A DNA stretch of 64,000 bases from CAXBGS01 sp963975425 (lineage in GTDB: Bacteria > Planctomycetota > Planctomycetia > Pirellulales > Pirellulaceae): positions 62,001 to 126,000 of the forward strand of contig CAXBGS010000014.1 in assembly GCA_963975425.1 (NCBI GenBank), in the 5' to 3' direction. A model generated the notes under the pieces. It saw nothing but the letters and a program-made list of their open reading frames with translations. It was not told the DNA's origin and ran no database searches. This document shows, piece after piece, positions 34,276-43,550 of the stretch. How positions within the stretch are numbered: the first letter of the stretch is position 1; each line of letters opens with the position of its first letter. The position numbers were made by a program, and so were the translations under genes.

Positions 34276-35535
34276 TTAGGTCGCACACGAATCCGATGTC
34301 TCGGCGGTCGCTAGCACTTCCGTCGTTTCTTGCGTCAGATATTGCTTTGCCGCTTTGGAAACGTCGGCGACGCTAACCGAGCGAATCTTTTCCAGGGCCT
34401 CGTCGGTGCTGATGTATTCGTTGCAGGTCAACCAACGGCTGCCCAGGCCGAACAAACGATTGCTGGGGCGTTCGCTTTGCATGATACATCCAGCCGCCGC
34501 TTTGTTGATGGTCTGTTTTAATTCTTCGGGTTTGATGCCATCTTCGGCGGCCCCCTTGAGGATCTCGTCAAAGATTCTTCGGTTGGATTCAACATCTTGC
34601 GGGGCGCAGACGAGGTAATGAAACCACGCGCCGTTGTCGCTGAACTCTTGTGGCCAAACCGTCGCCATCTCAGCACGGCCGGTGTCGATCAAATCCCAAA
34701 ACAAGCGGCTGCCGCCTTCGTCGCCCATGATCGAGGCCAATAGTCGTGCGGCATACCGATCCTCGCTTGTGGCGCTGGGCCCTGGGCACATGCGAACCAG
34801 ATAGGCTTGCGCGGCGTCGGCGATCGGCAATTGTGTGTCCAGTGAGATTCCGTCGGGAACCTGGTCGGGACGATCGGCGGCCGGTGCGGCGGGATCGGGG
34901 CGAGTCGTCCAGTGGTCCGTTAGCTTTTCAACTTGCGCGACCAGTCCGTCAAAGTCGACATTCCCGCTGGCCGCAAGGACGATGTTGTCGCACCGGTAAC
35001 GCCGCTGGAAATAGCGACGCATGTCATCAGCCGTCATCGCGGTGATCGACTCGGATGTGCCCAAGACGCGGCGGCCAAGGCTGCGGGGACCGAAGTAGAT
35101 TTCCATCACGCGTTCGAAAGCGCCGAAGGGTGGTTGGTCTTCGTACTTGGCAATCTCTTCTAAGATCACATGGCGTTCGGTGGCGAAGTCTTCTTCGTCC
35201 AGACGCGGGCTTAACATATCGGTCAGTAGTTCGACCAACCGGTCTTGGAACTTGGGCAGCACGGTCGCGTAGTAAACCGTTTGTTCTTCGGACGTGTACG
35301 CGTTGCTTTGGCCGCCCAGTTCATCAAGTTCGCGGTTGACGTCAGCTGCGGATCGCTTTGCGGTCCCCTTGAACATCATGTGTTCTAAGAAGTGGCTGAG
35401 TCCCGATTCAGAATCCACTTCGTCGCGCGCCCCGGCGCGAACGAAATAACCGAACGCGGCGGAGTAGCTGCGTGAGTCGATTTCGGCGGCGATGCGCAAA
35501 CCGCTGGAAAGCGTGGTTTGGCGAAACTCAGACAT
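34276..35535 (-). CDS. M16-family zinc metallopeptidase, catalytic member
   Basis: The inverted zinc motif HFLEH is at residues 48-52 (HxxEH), with the third ligand Glu in ILEEIAKYED near residue 125. ELGGQSNAYTSEEQTVYYATVLP and RGFLGxP-like LGRRVLGTSESI sequences match processing-peptidase/PqqL-type M16B enzymes. Length of 419 aa fits one two-domain half. No signal peptide is seen. It is encoded 115 bp downstream of the degenerate partner at 35650. Bacterial M16B enzymes often act as such active/inactive pairs. Confidence 0.93.
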   Translation of the reverse strand: MSEFRQTTLSSGLRIAAEIDSRSYSAAFGYFVRAGARDEVDSESGLSHFLEHMMFKGTAKRSAADVNRELDELGGQSNAYTSEEQTVYYATVLPKFQDRLVELLTDMLSPRLDEEDFATERHVILEEIAKYEDQPPFGAFERVMEIYFGPRSLGRRVLGTSESITAMTADDMRRYFQRRYRCDNIVLAASGNVDFDGLVAQVEKLTDHWTTRPDPAAPAADRPDQVPDGISLDTQLPIADAAQAYLVRMCPGPSATSEDRYAARLLASIMGDEGGSRLFWDLIDTGRAEMATVWPQEFSDNGAWFHYLVCAPQDVESNRRIFDEILKGAAEDGIKPEELKQTINKAAAGCIMQSERPSNRLFGLGSRWLTCNEYISTDEALEKIRSVSVADVSKAAKQYLTQETTEVLATAETSDSCAT

Positions 35536-35649
35536 AGGATCGATCTCTAGGATGCTAGGTGGTGGGTCGGCGACGGCGAAGCGAGCGAGGCAATCGCTGT
35601 CGCGGCAAAGCGAATTGCGACCGAGGGCCAGATAAAATCGGCGGTGGAA

Positions 35650-36852
35650 TCAGGTCTTTAATGGCGATTGTCCCAGGGTGACAAATCGAAACTCACTGGG
35701 CGGGTTTTCGTTCCAGTAGTTTCGGATGTCATCCACCGTCAGTGCCTCGATCGTCGTTTCGAGTTCTTCGGTGGGCATGACGCGGTCAAGCTGATAGAAG
35801 TCGCTGGCCAATGATGACGCACGAGACGCACTGGATTCCTGTTCCATGATCAGGCTGCTTTGGATTCGCACTTGCCAACGCGCCAGTTCGCTGGGTTGCA
35901 GGTCTTCGGTCAAGTTGCGGATTTCATGCAAGGTGACATCGAGCGTTTCTTGAGCGCGTTCGGGGGTGGTGCCGGCATATCCGAATACACCCCCGCCATT
36001 CTTCAACGAGTGACAGCTTGCTGCGACGGTGTAGCACAACCCTCGCTGCTCGCGAACACGGTCGAACAACCGGCTGCTCATTCCATCGCTCAGGATGCCG
36101 ACACCGGCTCGCATGCGAAAGTAATCTTTGCCGCCGTAAGGGATCGATGGAAACGAAAAACCGATGTGGGTTTGACTCGACGGTGATTCAATGTGCTCGT
36201 AGGTCGATGTGCCAGACGGCTGTAACAACGGCGCCAGCGGCTCGGATTTCCAGTCGGCAAAGACTTCACCGAGGCGGTCGAACACTTCATCAGGATTGAC
36301 GTTGCCCGCAACGGCGATGATCGATCCGGCGGCGTGGTAGTGATTGCTAAAAAAGTCTCGCACGTCTTCTTGTGTGATCGCAGTCAGACTTTCAGCGGTT
36401 CCCAAGTTGGATCGACCGACCCGATCACCGTAATGCAGTTCGCGCAGGCGACGCATCACACGCTGTGTCGGTTCGTCTTCGGTGGCCCGCAACTCTTGCA
36501 TCGCCATCATCCGAGCATCATCGAGTTGATCGGCCGGCAGGTGTGGACGGCGGACAATGTCGGCGTACAACGCGATCGCATCGCCGAGTGATTCGGCAGG
36601 CATCGAAGCCCCAAAAGAAACCATCGCCGCCGAGACGCCGCTGCTGCGGTCCATGCCCAGGTTGTCTTGCACGGCGACCAGGTCACGGCTGCTATGATTA
36701 CCGGCGCCGCGCTGGACCATTTCGCAGACCAGCGAGGCAAGTCCGCTGCGGTCGTCCGGTTCGGTATGCACGCCGCCACGCACGTTTAGCGAAAACGCGG
36801 CCGTTCGCAACCATGGCATCGGCTGAACGATCACGGTCATGCCGCACGGCAA
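35650..36852 (-). CDS. M16-family peptidase-like protein lacking the zinc motif
   Basis: Overall similarity to M16B (VRGGVHTEPDDRSGLASLVCEMVQRGAG, then RSNLGTAESLTAITQEDVRDFFSNHY and GNVNPDEVFDRL) is clear. The HxxEH position reads LVCEM, so zinc binding and catalysis should be lost; it would be the non-catalytic partner of the downstream enzyme. The first canonical start is TTG 36852, which begins inside the conserved first strand. Open frame continues upstream to the miaB stop and encodes a plausible family N-terminus (STSEIHTEVLPCGMTVIV). The real start may therefore be a non-canonical codon near 36897 (CTG, with GAGAG 8 nt before). Confidence 0.88.
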   Translation of the reverse strand: MPCGMTVIVQPMPWLRTAAFSLNVRGGVHTEPDDRSGLASLVCEMVQRGAGNHSSRDLVAVQDNLGMDRSSGVSAAMVSFGASMPAESLGDAIALYADIVRRPHLPADQLDDARMMAMQELRATEDEPTQRVMRRLRELHYGDRVGRSNLGTAESLTAITQEDVRDFFSNHYHAAGSIIAVAGNVNPDEVFDRLGEVFADWKSEPLAPLLQPSGTSTYEHIESPSSQTHIGFSFPSIPYGGKDYFRMRAGVGILSDGMSSRLFDRVREQRGLCYTVAASCHSLKNGGGVFGYAGTTPERAQETLDVTLHEIRNLTEDLQPSELARWQVRIQSSLIMEQESSASRASSLASDFYQLDRVMPTEELETTIEALTVDDIRNYWNENPPSEFRFVTLGQSPLKT

Positions 36853-36945
36853 AACTTCGGTATGGATTTCTGAAGTCGATGTTGTCGAAGTATCCAGCGT
36901 GATATCTCTCGTTGAGTCGGGGGGACAGCTTTGGTTGGATGGGGA

Positions 36946-38358
36946 TCAGCCGATGCTGAGTGTGACCACGTCGACGGTCTTGACGCGTCCGACCAGCGTG
37001 TGGCTGCTGGCATCGTCAATGGTGATCGTCAAGAATTGTCCGGCTTGTCGGCGGTTGCCGTCAAAGACCACGATGCGGTCACCGTGCGTGCGTCCAATCA
37101 TCTGGACGAGCGAAGACTGGTCGTCCGATTTCATGCCCTTTTTGCTGGGACCTTCCACAAGCACTTCGACGGAATCGCCGATCAGTTTTAGATTGTCTTC
37201 TTTGGCAATCGCATCTTGGACAGCCAATAGTTCGTTGTTGCGGCGTGCTTTGACTTCACGAGGGATGTCGTCGGGCAAGCGGTCGGCGGCTTTGGTGCCG
37301 CCACGTTCACTATACTGAAAGATGAAACTGTTCTTGAATCGACAGCGCTCGATCAAGCGGACCGACTTTTGAAAGTCGTCTTCGGTTTCGCCGCAAAAGC
37401 CCACGATAAAATCGCTGCTAACGGTCGCTTCGGGAACGATCCGTTCGATCCGTTCGAACATTTCCATATAGTCGGCGATGGTGTATCCGCGCCGCATTCG
37501 TTTCAGCACTTCATCGCTGCCGCTTTGCGCGGGAACGTGCAAGTAGGGTGAAACTTTTGGCAGATCGCGGACCGTTACCAATAGTCGCTCGGTCATGTCC
37601 TTGGGATAGTTCGTGACGAACTTGATTCGCTCGATCCCATCGATTTCGTGAAGCGATTCCAGCAGGCTGGCCATGTCGGTGGTCTGGTCGCCATCGATGT
37701 ATTTGTAACTGTTGACGGTTTGTCCCAGCAGCGTGATTTCGCGGCAACCTTGATCGGCCAGCGTTTGTGCTTCGGACAAGATTTGCGCCGGGGGACGCCC
37801 CTGTTCCGGGCCTCGCGTGTTCGGGACAACGCAATAAGTGCAGAACTTGTCGCATCCGATCTGGATCCTCAGATACGCTTGAAACGGTGTCGGTCGCATG
37901 GCCGGGTCCCGCAGCGGATCGAACGTCTCGTGGCTGCGTGCGATGACGGCCTGTGAACCGGCTTTGCGAGACAGCGAGACCGCCATCTGGCGCCCTTTGC
38001 CGTCGCTGACATTCTGCAACAGTTCGGGAATCGTATGTAGCTGGCCCGGACCGACGACCAAGTCGACGTAGGGTGCGCGTTTGAAGATGATGTCTTGATC
38101 TTTTTGAGCCATGCAGCCCATCACGCCGATCGTCTTCTCTGGGTTGCGCTCTTTGGCTTCGCGAAGTTTACCAAGCGCGCTGTAGACTTTTTCTTCCGCG
38201 TGCTCGCGCACGCTGCAAGTGTTGTACAGGACGCAATCGGCTTCCTTGGGCGTGTCGACGACCGTATAGCCGTGCCGTTTCAAGTCGGCGACCACCATTT
38301 CGCTGTCCAAGACATTCATTTGGCAGCCGACGGTATGGATAAAAACGCGTTTGGTCAT
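36946..38358 (-). CDS. miaB: tRNA-2-methylthio-N6-dimethylallyladenosine synthase
   Basis: This is a radical-SAM methylthiotransferase of 470 aa. The N-terminal UPF0004 domain supplies three Cys for the auxiliary iron-sulfur cluster (C12 in HTVGCQMN, C in YNTCSVREHA, C in GVMGCMAQ). The radical-SAM triad is CDKFCTYC near residue 160. A C-terminal TRAM domain follows (VEVLVEGPSKKG to GRVKTVDVV). MiaB adds the 2-methylthio group to i6A37 of tRNAs reading UNN codons. It is upstream of the M16 pair on the same strand, with 93 bp before the TTG of the first M16 gene. Confidence 0.95.
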   Translation of the reverse strand: MTKRVFIHTVGCQMNVLDSEMVVADLKRHGYTVVDTPKEADCVLYNTCSVREHAEEKVYSALGKLREAKERNPEKTIGVMGCMAQKDQDIIFKRAPYVDLVVGPGQLHTIPELLQNVSDGKGRQMAVSLSRKAGSQAVIARSHETFDPLRDPAMRPTPFQAYLRIQIGCDKFCTYCVVPNTRGPEQGRPPAQILSEAQTLADQGCREITLLGQTVNSYKYIDGDQTTDMASLLESLHEIDGIERIKFVTNYPKDMTERLLVTVRDLPKVSPYLHVPAQSGSDEVLKRMRRGYTIADYMEMFERIERIVPEATVSSDFIVGFCGETEDDFQKSVRLIERCRFKNSFIFQYSERGGTKAADRLPDDIPREVKARRNNELLAVQDAIAKEDNLKLIGDSVEVLVEGPSKKGMKSDDQSSLVQMIGRTHGDRIVVFDGNRRQAGQFLTITIDDASSHTLVGRVKTVDVVTLSIG

Positions 38359-38448
38359 CGAGGCACTGTGGTCGTCAGGAAAGTTTGTGGTCGTCAGGAA
38401 GTCGTTGTCTACGGCAAGTTTGGTTCGACACAGGGGATGCTCGCTTGA

Positions 38449-38646
38449 CTAGTCGGATTCCGAATCCGATTGAGCAGACGACGTCGGCTTGGGTGTATTT
38501 TGGTCGACGTAGTCGCGAAGCGATTCGGTCAGCTTGGCTTTTCGACGGCTCGCCGCTCCGATCAGCAGCACCGCGGCTAGCAACGAAGCTGCAAGCCAAA
38601 GTAGCATCGTGGGTGAAAAGAGCGTTTCGCCGGCTTGACTAATCAT
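38449..38646 (-). CDS. Small single-pass membrane protein (65 aa)
   Basis: ATG 38646 is chosen; a GTG six bases upstream is also possible. A strong membrane helix at about residues 12-32 (MLLWLAASLLAAVLLIGAA) is followed by a basic stretch (RRKAKL) and a Ser/Asp-rich tail, giving a positive-inside orientation with the C-terminus cytoplasmic. It is 90 bp upstream of miaB on the same strand. No family is recognised, and there is no clear ribosome-binding site. The hydrophobic pattern and tail make chance unlikely but not excluded. Confidence 0.55.
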   Translation of the reverse strand: MISQAGETLFSPTMLLWLAASLLAAVLLIGAASRRKAKLTESLRDYVDQNTPKPTSSAQSDSESD

Positions 38647-38848
38647 CGACACAGGATACCCGCACAGGGCACCGATGCGGTAGGGATGTTGCGGGACGAG
38701 AATTGTACCTGCTTGGCGATCCGGTGCGTCCCATAAACGACTGCGGGGCTCGATCGCGTCGACGGAGTTTTGAGGAACGCGACGGGCAATCGATTGAATT
38801 CGCTAAAAAATCCACTCATGGACTCGTCGTGCTAGGATCAGGGGACGA

Positions 38849-38875
38849 CTGCCGAACTTGGCACTCGTTCGGCAG
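38849..38875 (+). promoter_or_regulatory. Perfect 9-bp inverted repeat upstream of the ECF sigma gene
   Basis: CTGCCGAAC (38849-38857) and GTTCGGCAG (38867-38875) flank a 9-nt loop. The dyad ends 31 bp before the TTG start of the sigma factor, so it would lie in the leader RNA or near the promoter. It is followed by GTTT only, so terminator activity is weak at best. An operator or leader hairpin is the simplest reading. Confidence 0.55.
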
Positions 38876-38906
38876 GGTTTCCTAAGCCTCACCAGAGGAG
38901 TCACTA

Positions 38907-39524
38907 TTGATCGAGCCAACCACTCCCTATTCTTTGCTTGACTCGCTTCGCCAAGGTAGCCACTCGGTGCGGCCGGATGCTTGGAACCGATTCGTGCATC
39001 TGTACGGGCCACTGGTTTATCGTTGGATCCGCCGATCCGGACTGCAAAGCTCCGATGCCGCCGATGTGACTCAAGAGGTCTTGATCTCCGTTTCGAAGGA
39101 TTTGCCGAAATTTGATCCGTCGCGACCGGGTGCCAAGTTTCGCGGCTGGTTGTGGACGATCACGCGTCGCCGCATCTCGGACACGATGCGACAGCGCCGC
39201 GACGAAATTCTGCTCGGATCAGACGTGGGCGAACTCGTGACGGCTGGACCTGCCGAAGATCCTCCGACGGATCGAGAGACGGACCGGCAGACTTTGCTGC
39301 ACCGGGCGTTGGCGATCTACCGCGATCGGTTCGATCCAAAGACCTGGCAAGCATTTTGGGCGACCGTCGTGGAAGGCCGCCAAGTCGATGAGGTTGCTGA
39401 AACGCTCGCGGTCAGCCGCTGGACTGTCTATAAGGCGCGAGCCCGAATTCTGCAGCGGCTGAGAACCGAACTCAGCGGACTGATCGATGAAGCGAACGAT
39501 TCCGATGAAGAAAAATTGCGATAA
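38907..39524 (+). CDS. ECF-type RNA polymerase sigma factor
   Basis: The start is TTG 38907 with an excellent Shine-Dalgarno AGAGGAG (38894-38900) and 6-nt spacer. Region 2 spans FVHLYGPLVYRWIRRSGLQSSDAADVTQEVL through FRGWLWTITRRRISDTMR. Region 4 is GRQVDEVAETLAVSRWTVYKARARILQRL, a helix-turn-helix for -35 recognition. Length is 205 aa. The group resembles planctomycete ECF factors coupled to Ser/Thr kinases. The kinase gene with an anti-sigma-like zinc finger lies 114 bp downstream and is the likely regulator. Confidence 0.92.
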   Translation: MIEPTTPYSLLDSLRQGSHSVRPDAWNRFVHLYGPLVYRWIRRSGLQSSDAADVTQEVLISVSKDLPKFDPSRPGAKFRGWLWTITRRRISDTMRQRRDEILLGSDVGELVTAGPAEDPPTDRETDRQTLLHRALAIYRDRFDPKTWQAFWATVVEGRQVDEVAETLAVSRWTVYKARARILQRLRTELSGLIDEANDSDEEKLR

Positions 39525-39638
39525 ATTGCCGATAGGTGTCCAACGGCCCACGAAGAACTATTGATGAGTCATCGTCACTCGAATATCGACGAAGAACTTG
39601 CAGCCTGTTTAATCGTTCTGATTCGGAGCCAATGATCG

Positions 39639-42600
39639 ATGATCGCAACGACGCCGCCACAAAATGTGCTTGCCCACGACGAATCGTGTCTATCACAACA
39701 AGACATTCACGAATTTAGCTTTGGCAGACTTCCGACAGACCGTTTTGAATCGGCACTGCGGCATTTGGAGTCTTGTGCGACGTGCCAACAACGTGCCGAG
39801 AGTTGCTCAGCGGATTTCGATTCGTTTGCAAACGTGCTTGGCCAACGCACCTCGGGCGACGATTCCGTGCTCGCTGAGCCCGACTGCCAGGCGGCCATTT
39901 TTCACGTGGCGACGTCGCCAAGCGTGCGACTTGACGCGGTCATGCCACCGATCGACAAGCTTGGTCCCTATCGCTTGCTCAAGCCACTTGGCCGTGGTGG
40001 GATGGGATCGGTATTTCTTGCCGAACATGAACGACTTCAACGAAAGTGTGCCATCAAGTTGCTGCCGCGCGAACGCGGATTCGATGTGGATTGGCGCGAA
40101 CGTTTCGATCGCGAAATGCAGGCAGTGGCATCACTACAGCACCCCAACATCGTGGCCGCAACCGACGCGGGAGAAGCGGACGGTTGGCATTACCTAGTGA
40201 TGGAGTACCTGGATGGATTGAATCTGGCCGAGCTGACGCGGCGGCTGGGACCGATTCCGATCGCGGATGCGATATCGATCATGATTGAGGTCTGTCAGGC
40301 GTTATCGGCAATTCACGATGCGGGCTTAGTGCACCGCGACGTCAAGCCGTCCAACGTCATGTTGACTCGCGAAGGGACGGTCAAGCTGCTTGATCTGGGG
40401 TTAGTCTTCGATGGCGATTCATCCGCCGACATGCGTTTGACGACTGTGGGCCACGTGCTAGGCACGCTGGCATTTGCCGCGCCAGAGCAACTGTCCGATG
40501 GGCAATCGGTTGACGCACGGGCGGATTTGTATGGAATCGGCGCAACGCTGTTTCAACTGATCGCCGGCGAGCCGGCGCACGGGTACGCACAGGGAATTGC
40601 TCCGCTGGTGATCGATAAGACCTCACGACCGGCGAGAACGCTTCGCAGTGTGGTTGCGGATGTTCCTGAGAAACTTGACGCATTGGTTGCAAAGTTGCTT
40701 GATCGAGAACGTGACCGGCGCCCTACGGATTCGCAATCGGTTGCCCTGCAGCTCGCAAGAATCGCTCCAGCAATTGGACTGCGTCCGCTAGCTACGCGAG
40801 CGATTCGTACAAGTGATCCCGACTCGGCGATAGAGACATCCGCCACACCGCCGATCATGCCAGCGTCTCCGCCGCCAAAAAAGCCTCGCGCGCGATGGTT
40901 GTTGGGCGGCTTTGCGGCGGCCGCGATCGCGGCGATTGTCATGTACGTGCAAACGGATCGCGGCACACTGGTCATCGAGTCGCCGCTTGATGACTTGACC
41001 GTGTCGATCCTCCGCGAAGAAACACCCGTCGAAGAACTAAAGGTTAGCACCGGAGCGAATCGAACCACGCTTCGCAGCGGCACGTACACCGTCCAGATAT
41101 CCGCTGGTTCGGATGGGCTAACGCTCAGTGACGAATCGATTCAAGTCACCCGCGGAGCCGATACGGTCGTTTCCATTCGGCAGGAAGAATCAGCAAACGA
41201 TCACTCAACGGTGTCGACGAAGAACGCGAGCCACGAAAAACTTTATCAAGGCAAGCCGATGGCGTATTGGACAAACGTGATGCGAGTCGAACGCGATGTC
41301 GAAACGTTGGGCGACGCGATGGATGCGATCGCAAGTTTGGCTGAACCGAATCATGTTGATGCCGTGCAATCAATTCTCGTCACGGCCAGAAGGTTTGGAG
41401 GTCTCGCATTCGGTAAAGGTCCGGATCCCTCCTATCGATTCATGCAACGTTTTCGCGAAGCGAATTCTCGACTGATGCCACAGCCAGCCATTTCGGCGAT
41501 CACGGACGAACTACCAGTTGGGACCAACGAATCGAGATTAGCCTGTGTTCTGGTGCTACAGGAGTTCTTATTTCATAAGCCGGCAAACTTGGTGAAATGG
41601 GCAACCGCACCTTTCAGTCAAGCGGACGCGGAAGCTCTGCATAATGTGTTGCGGCTTGAACTTAAGAAGACCTCATCTCGCGATGAGAAGTTAAGAGGCT
41701 TTTATTCCCAATTGTCGCTTCATCTCGCTCTTGCGCTAGACAGATCGGTCGCGGGCGAACCGGAGCTACGTGAATCGATTGAAGCGAAGGTTGCGAGCAT
41801 CGGACCTACCGAAGATCGAGACAAACGACTTGCAGCAGTAATGGTGGAAGGTCGCCAACCAGAATCCCTTTCTCGGTTGACGATTACTGAGTCACTCGCT
41901 GCCGAAAAACTGGATGTCTCGGTCCGCGTTGATATTGTCGTTCGATCTCTGCTAGCCGATCCTCGATTTCCCTACGAGAAGCATTTTCATGAACAACGAA
42001 ATCGGTTGTATCTAGCGGTAGCCGAAAAGATGCCCGAGGTAATAGCGGATGAAACACTGATCGTGTTTGGTAATCTTCGCAATGCACCTGGATTGTTGAA
42101 CGATCGTCGAGGTGGACAATCAAGCCTGGGGGACTATCTGCTGGCAGACGAGGAGTTTTGGATCACCGTTCTCCCTATCGTTGCGATGCACACGACTCGT
42201 CCCGACATCGCGTTTCGTATCCTTAATCAAGACGTTGTTACAAGGCTCACTAAATTCGAGCAGCATCATCAGCTAGTAACGGTCGTCAAGGAATCGCTTC
42301 GTCTCGCCAAGACTCGTGCGAAGGAAATGACTGCGTCGGGTGAGATTACTCTGCACGGATTGCCCTCGACCGCTCAGCCACTTTATCAAGCAGAGTCACC
42401 GGACAAGACAATGATCGCGTTTGTTGGAAATGCAGTTCCGACAGCATCCACACCAAGAAAAGACGTAAAGTATCGTGGATTGTTTTGTTTTGATCGGATC
42501 ACCTTTAAGATGCGGCGTTTGAGTACAAAATTTTTTGCTACTGCGCCTGAATGGTCATCTAATTCTTCGAGAATCGCGATCGTTGACGTGTACTCTGAAA

Positions 42601-43190
42601 CCCCCAGTTACCAATTGGCAATTGTCGATGTGGAAACCGGGAAATTGACAGAGACGAAAATGAATGGATTTGGCGTAGCTTGGTCGCCGGATGACCGCTT
42701 CATTGCCTGCACGACACAAATCAAAAACTTAGCACCGAAAAAGAGCAGCCCCGGCGATGGACGAATCGGCGTCTATGACACGAAAACGGAAGAAATCACA
42801 AACATTAGTCCGGCAGGTTTCTTCAATTACGATCTGCAAACCGATATCTTGCGAATGAGTGGCGGGATCAATCCGATTTGGTCACCCGATGGCCAGTGGA
42901 TTGCGTGGACTCAGCATTGGACAAGCAAGACCGGTGATGACAGTGACAACCGGTATCAAATTTGGTGTGCCCGCAGGGACGGCTCGGCGATTCAGCTCGC
43001 CTTTGATAATTTTGAAAAGCCGGATGACGTTCGTTGGTCTGACGATGGCAAGCAAATCATCGATGTCAATTCAAACAAAACCTACGATGTCGTTGAGGCG
43101 AGTGATCTGGATCGCAACAAGTGGCCCAAGTCGACCGACAATTGGTTTCAGCATCTGCCGGAGAATTCTGCCAAAGATAAATCCGATTAA
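39639..43190 (+). CDS. Transmembrane Ser/Thr protein kinase with N-terminal zinc finger and C-terminal propeller
   Basis: The 1183-aa product begins with a zinc-finger-like anti-sigma motif (H42, C46, C49 in RHLESCATC). The kinase domain follows: GRGGMGSVFLAE (about residue 117), AIKLL, HRDVKPSNVM (about 232), and DLG in place of DFG (KLLDLGLV), then AAPEQ. A membrane helix lies at about 420-440 (WLLGGFAAAAIAAIVMYVQ), then a PEGA-like beta domain, a long helical region and a TolB/WD40-like C-terminus (WSPDDRFIACTT, WSPDGQWIAWTQHW) from about residue 910. It probably controls the upstream ECF factor by binding or phosphorylation. The propeller may sense an extracytoplasmic signal. An alternative start at 39631 is out of frame. 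Confidence 0.92.
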   Translation: MIATTPPQNVLAHDESCLSQQDIHEFSFGRLPTDRFESALRHLESCATCQQRAESCSADFDSFANVLGQRTSGDDSVLAEPDCQAAIFHVATSPSVRLDAVMPPIDKLGPYRLLKPLGRGGMGSVFLAEHERLQRKCAIKLLPRERGFDVDWRERFDREMQAVASLQHPNIVAATDAGEADGWHYLVMEYLDGLNLAELTRRLGPIPIADAISIMIEVCQALSAIHDAGLVHRDVKPSNVMLTREGTVKLLDLGLVFDGDSSADMRLTTVGHVLGTLAFAAPEQLSDGQSVDARADLYGIGATLFQLIAGEPAHGYAQGIAPLVIDKTSRPARTLRSVVADVPEKLDALVAKLLDRERDRRPTDSQSVALQLARIAPAIGLRPLATRAIRTSDPDSAIETSATPPIMPASPPPKKPRARWLLGGFAAAAIAAIVMYVQTDRGTLVIESPLDDLTVSILREETPVEELKVSTGANRTTLRSGTYTVQISAGSDGLTLSDESIQVTRGADTVVSIRQEESANDHSTVSTKNASHEKLYQGKPMAYWTNVMRVERDVETLGDAMDAIASLAEPNHVDAVQSILVTARRFGGLAFGKGPDPSYRFMQRFREANSRLMPQPAISAITDELPVGTNESRLACVLVLQEFLFHKPANLVKWATAPFSQADAEALHNVLRLELKKTSSRDEKLRGFYSQLSLHLALALDRSVAGEPELRESIEAKVASIGPTEDRDKRLAAVMVEGRQPESLSRLTITESLAAEKLDVSVRVDIVVRSLLADPRFPYEKHFHEQRNRLYLAVAEKMPEVIADETLIVFGNLRNAPGLLNDRRGGQSSLGDYLLADEEFWITVLPIVAMHTTRPDIAFRILNQDVVTRLTKFEQHHQLVTVVKESLRLAKTRAKEMTASGEITLHGLPSTAQPLYQAESPDKTMIAFVGNAVPTASTPRKDVKYRGLFCFDRITFKMRRLSTKFFATAPEWSSNSSRIAIVDVYSETPSYQLAIVDVETGKLTETKMNGFGVAWSPDDRFIACTTQIKNLAPKKSSPGDGRIGVYDTKTEEITNISPAGFFNYDLQTDILRMSGGINPIWSPDGQWIAWTQHWTSKTGDDSDNRYQIWCARRDGSAIQLAFDNFEKPDDVRWSDDGKQIIDVNSNKTYDVVEASDLDRNKWPKSTDNWFQHLPENSAKDKSD

Positions 43191-43191
43191 G

Positions 43192-43535
43192 TTTTGGCCA
43201 ACGGCCTTTTTTCATCGTAGCCTGGGGCAACGCCCCAGGAACCCGGCTCGTGGTCTATTCGCATTCCAGGGGCGATGCCCCTGGCTATGTTGCGATAGGC
43301 CCTTGGCCATGTCGGTTCGTTTTTGGCCCGCGGCCTTTTTTCATCGTAGCCTGGGGCGACGCCCCAGGAACCCGGCAACCACACAAACCGGTTTGGCCAA
43401 CGGCCATATTCAACAATGCGTTTGACAATGGCCGTTGGCCAAAGGGATGTTGTGTTTTCATTTTCCAGGGGCGTTGCCCCTGGCTATGTTGCGAAAGGCC
43501 GTTGGCCATGTCGGTTCGTTTTCAGCCAACGGTCA
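43192..43535. repeat. Cluster of REP-like double palindromes, left of the transposase gene
   Basis: Two unit orientations occur. Type A pairs GGCCAACGGCC with CCTGGGGC-nnn-GCCCCAGG and lies at 43192-43247 and 43320-43376. Type B is related to the reverse complement of A: CCAGGGGC-nnn-GCCCCTGG followed by GGCCnTTGGCC. It lies at 43263-43319 and 43460-43518. Extra single GGCCAACGGCC/GGCCGTTGGCC palindromes are at about 43395-43405 and 43430-43440, and a decayed A end at 43519-43535. Alternating inverted units resemble bacterial interspersed mosaic elements. It starts 1 bp after the kinase stop codon. The 360-bp gap holds no gene. Confidence 0.85.
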
Positions 43536-43550
43536 TCGCCGACCGAATCG

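Noticed and set aside
42859..43425. 188-residue frame running from the kinase end into the palindromes
   Set aside because: It is out of frame with the kinase and continues only because of repeat sequence.
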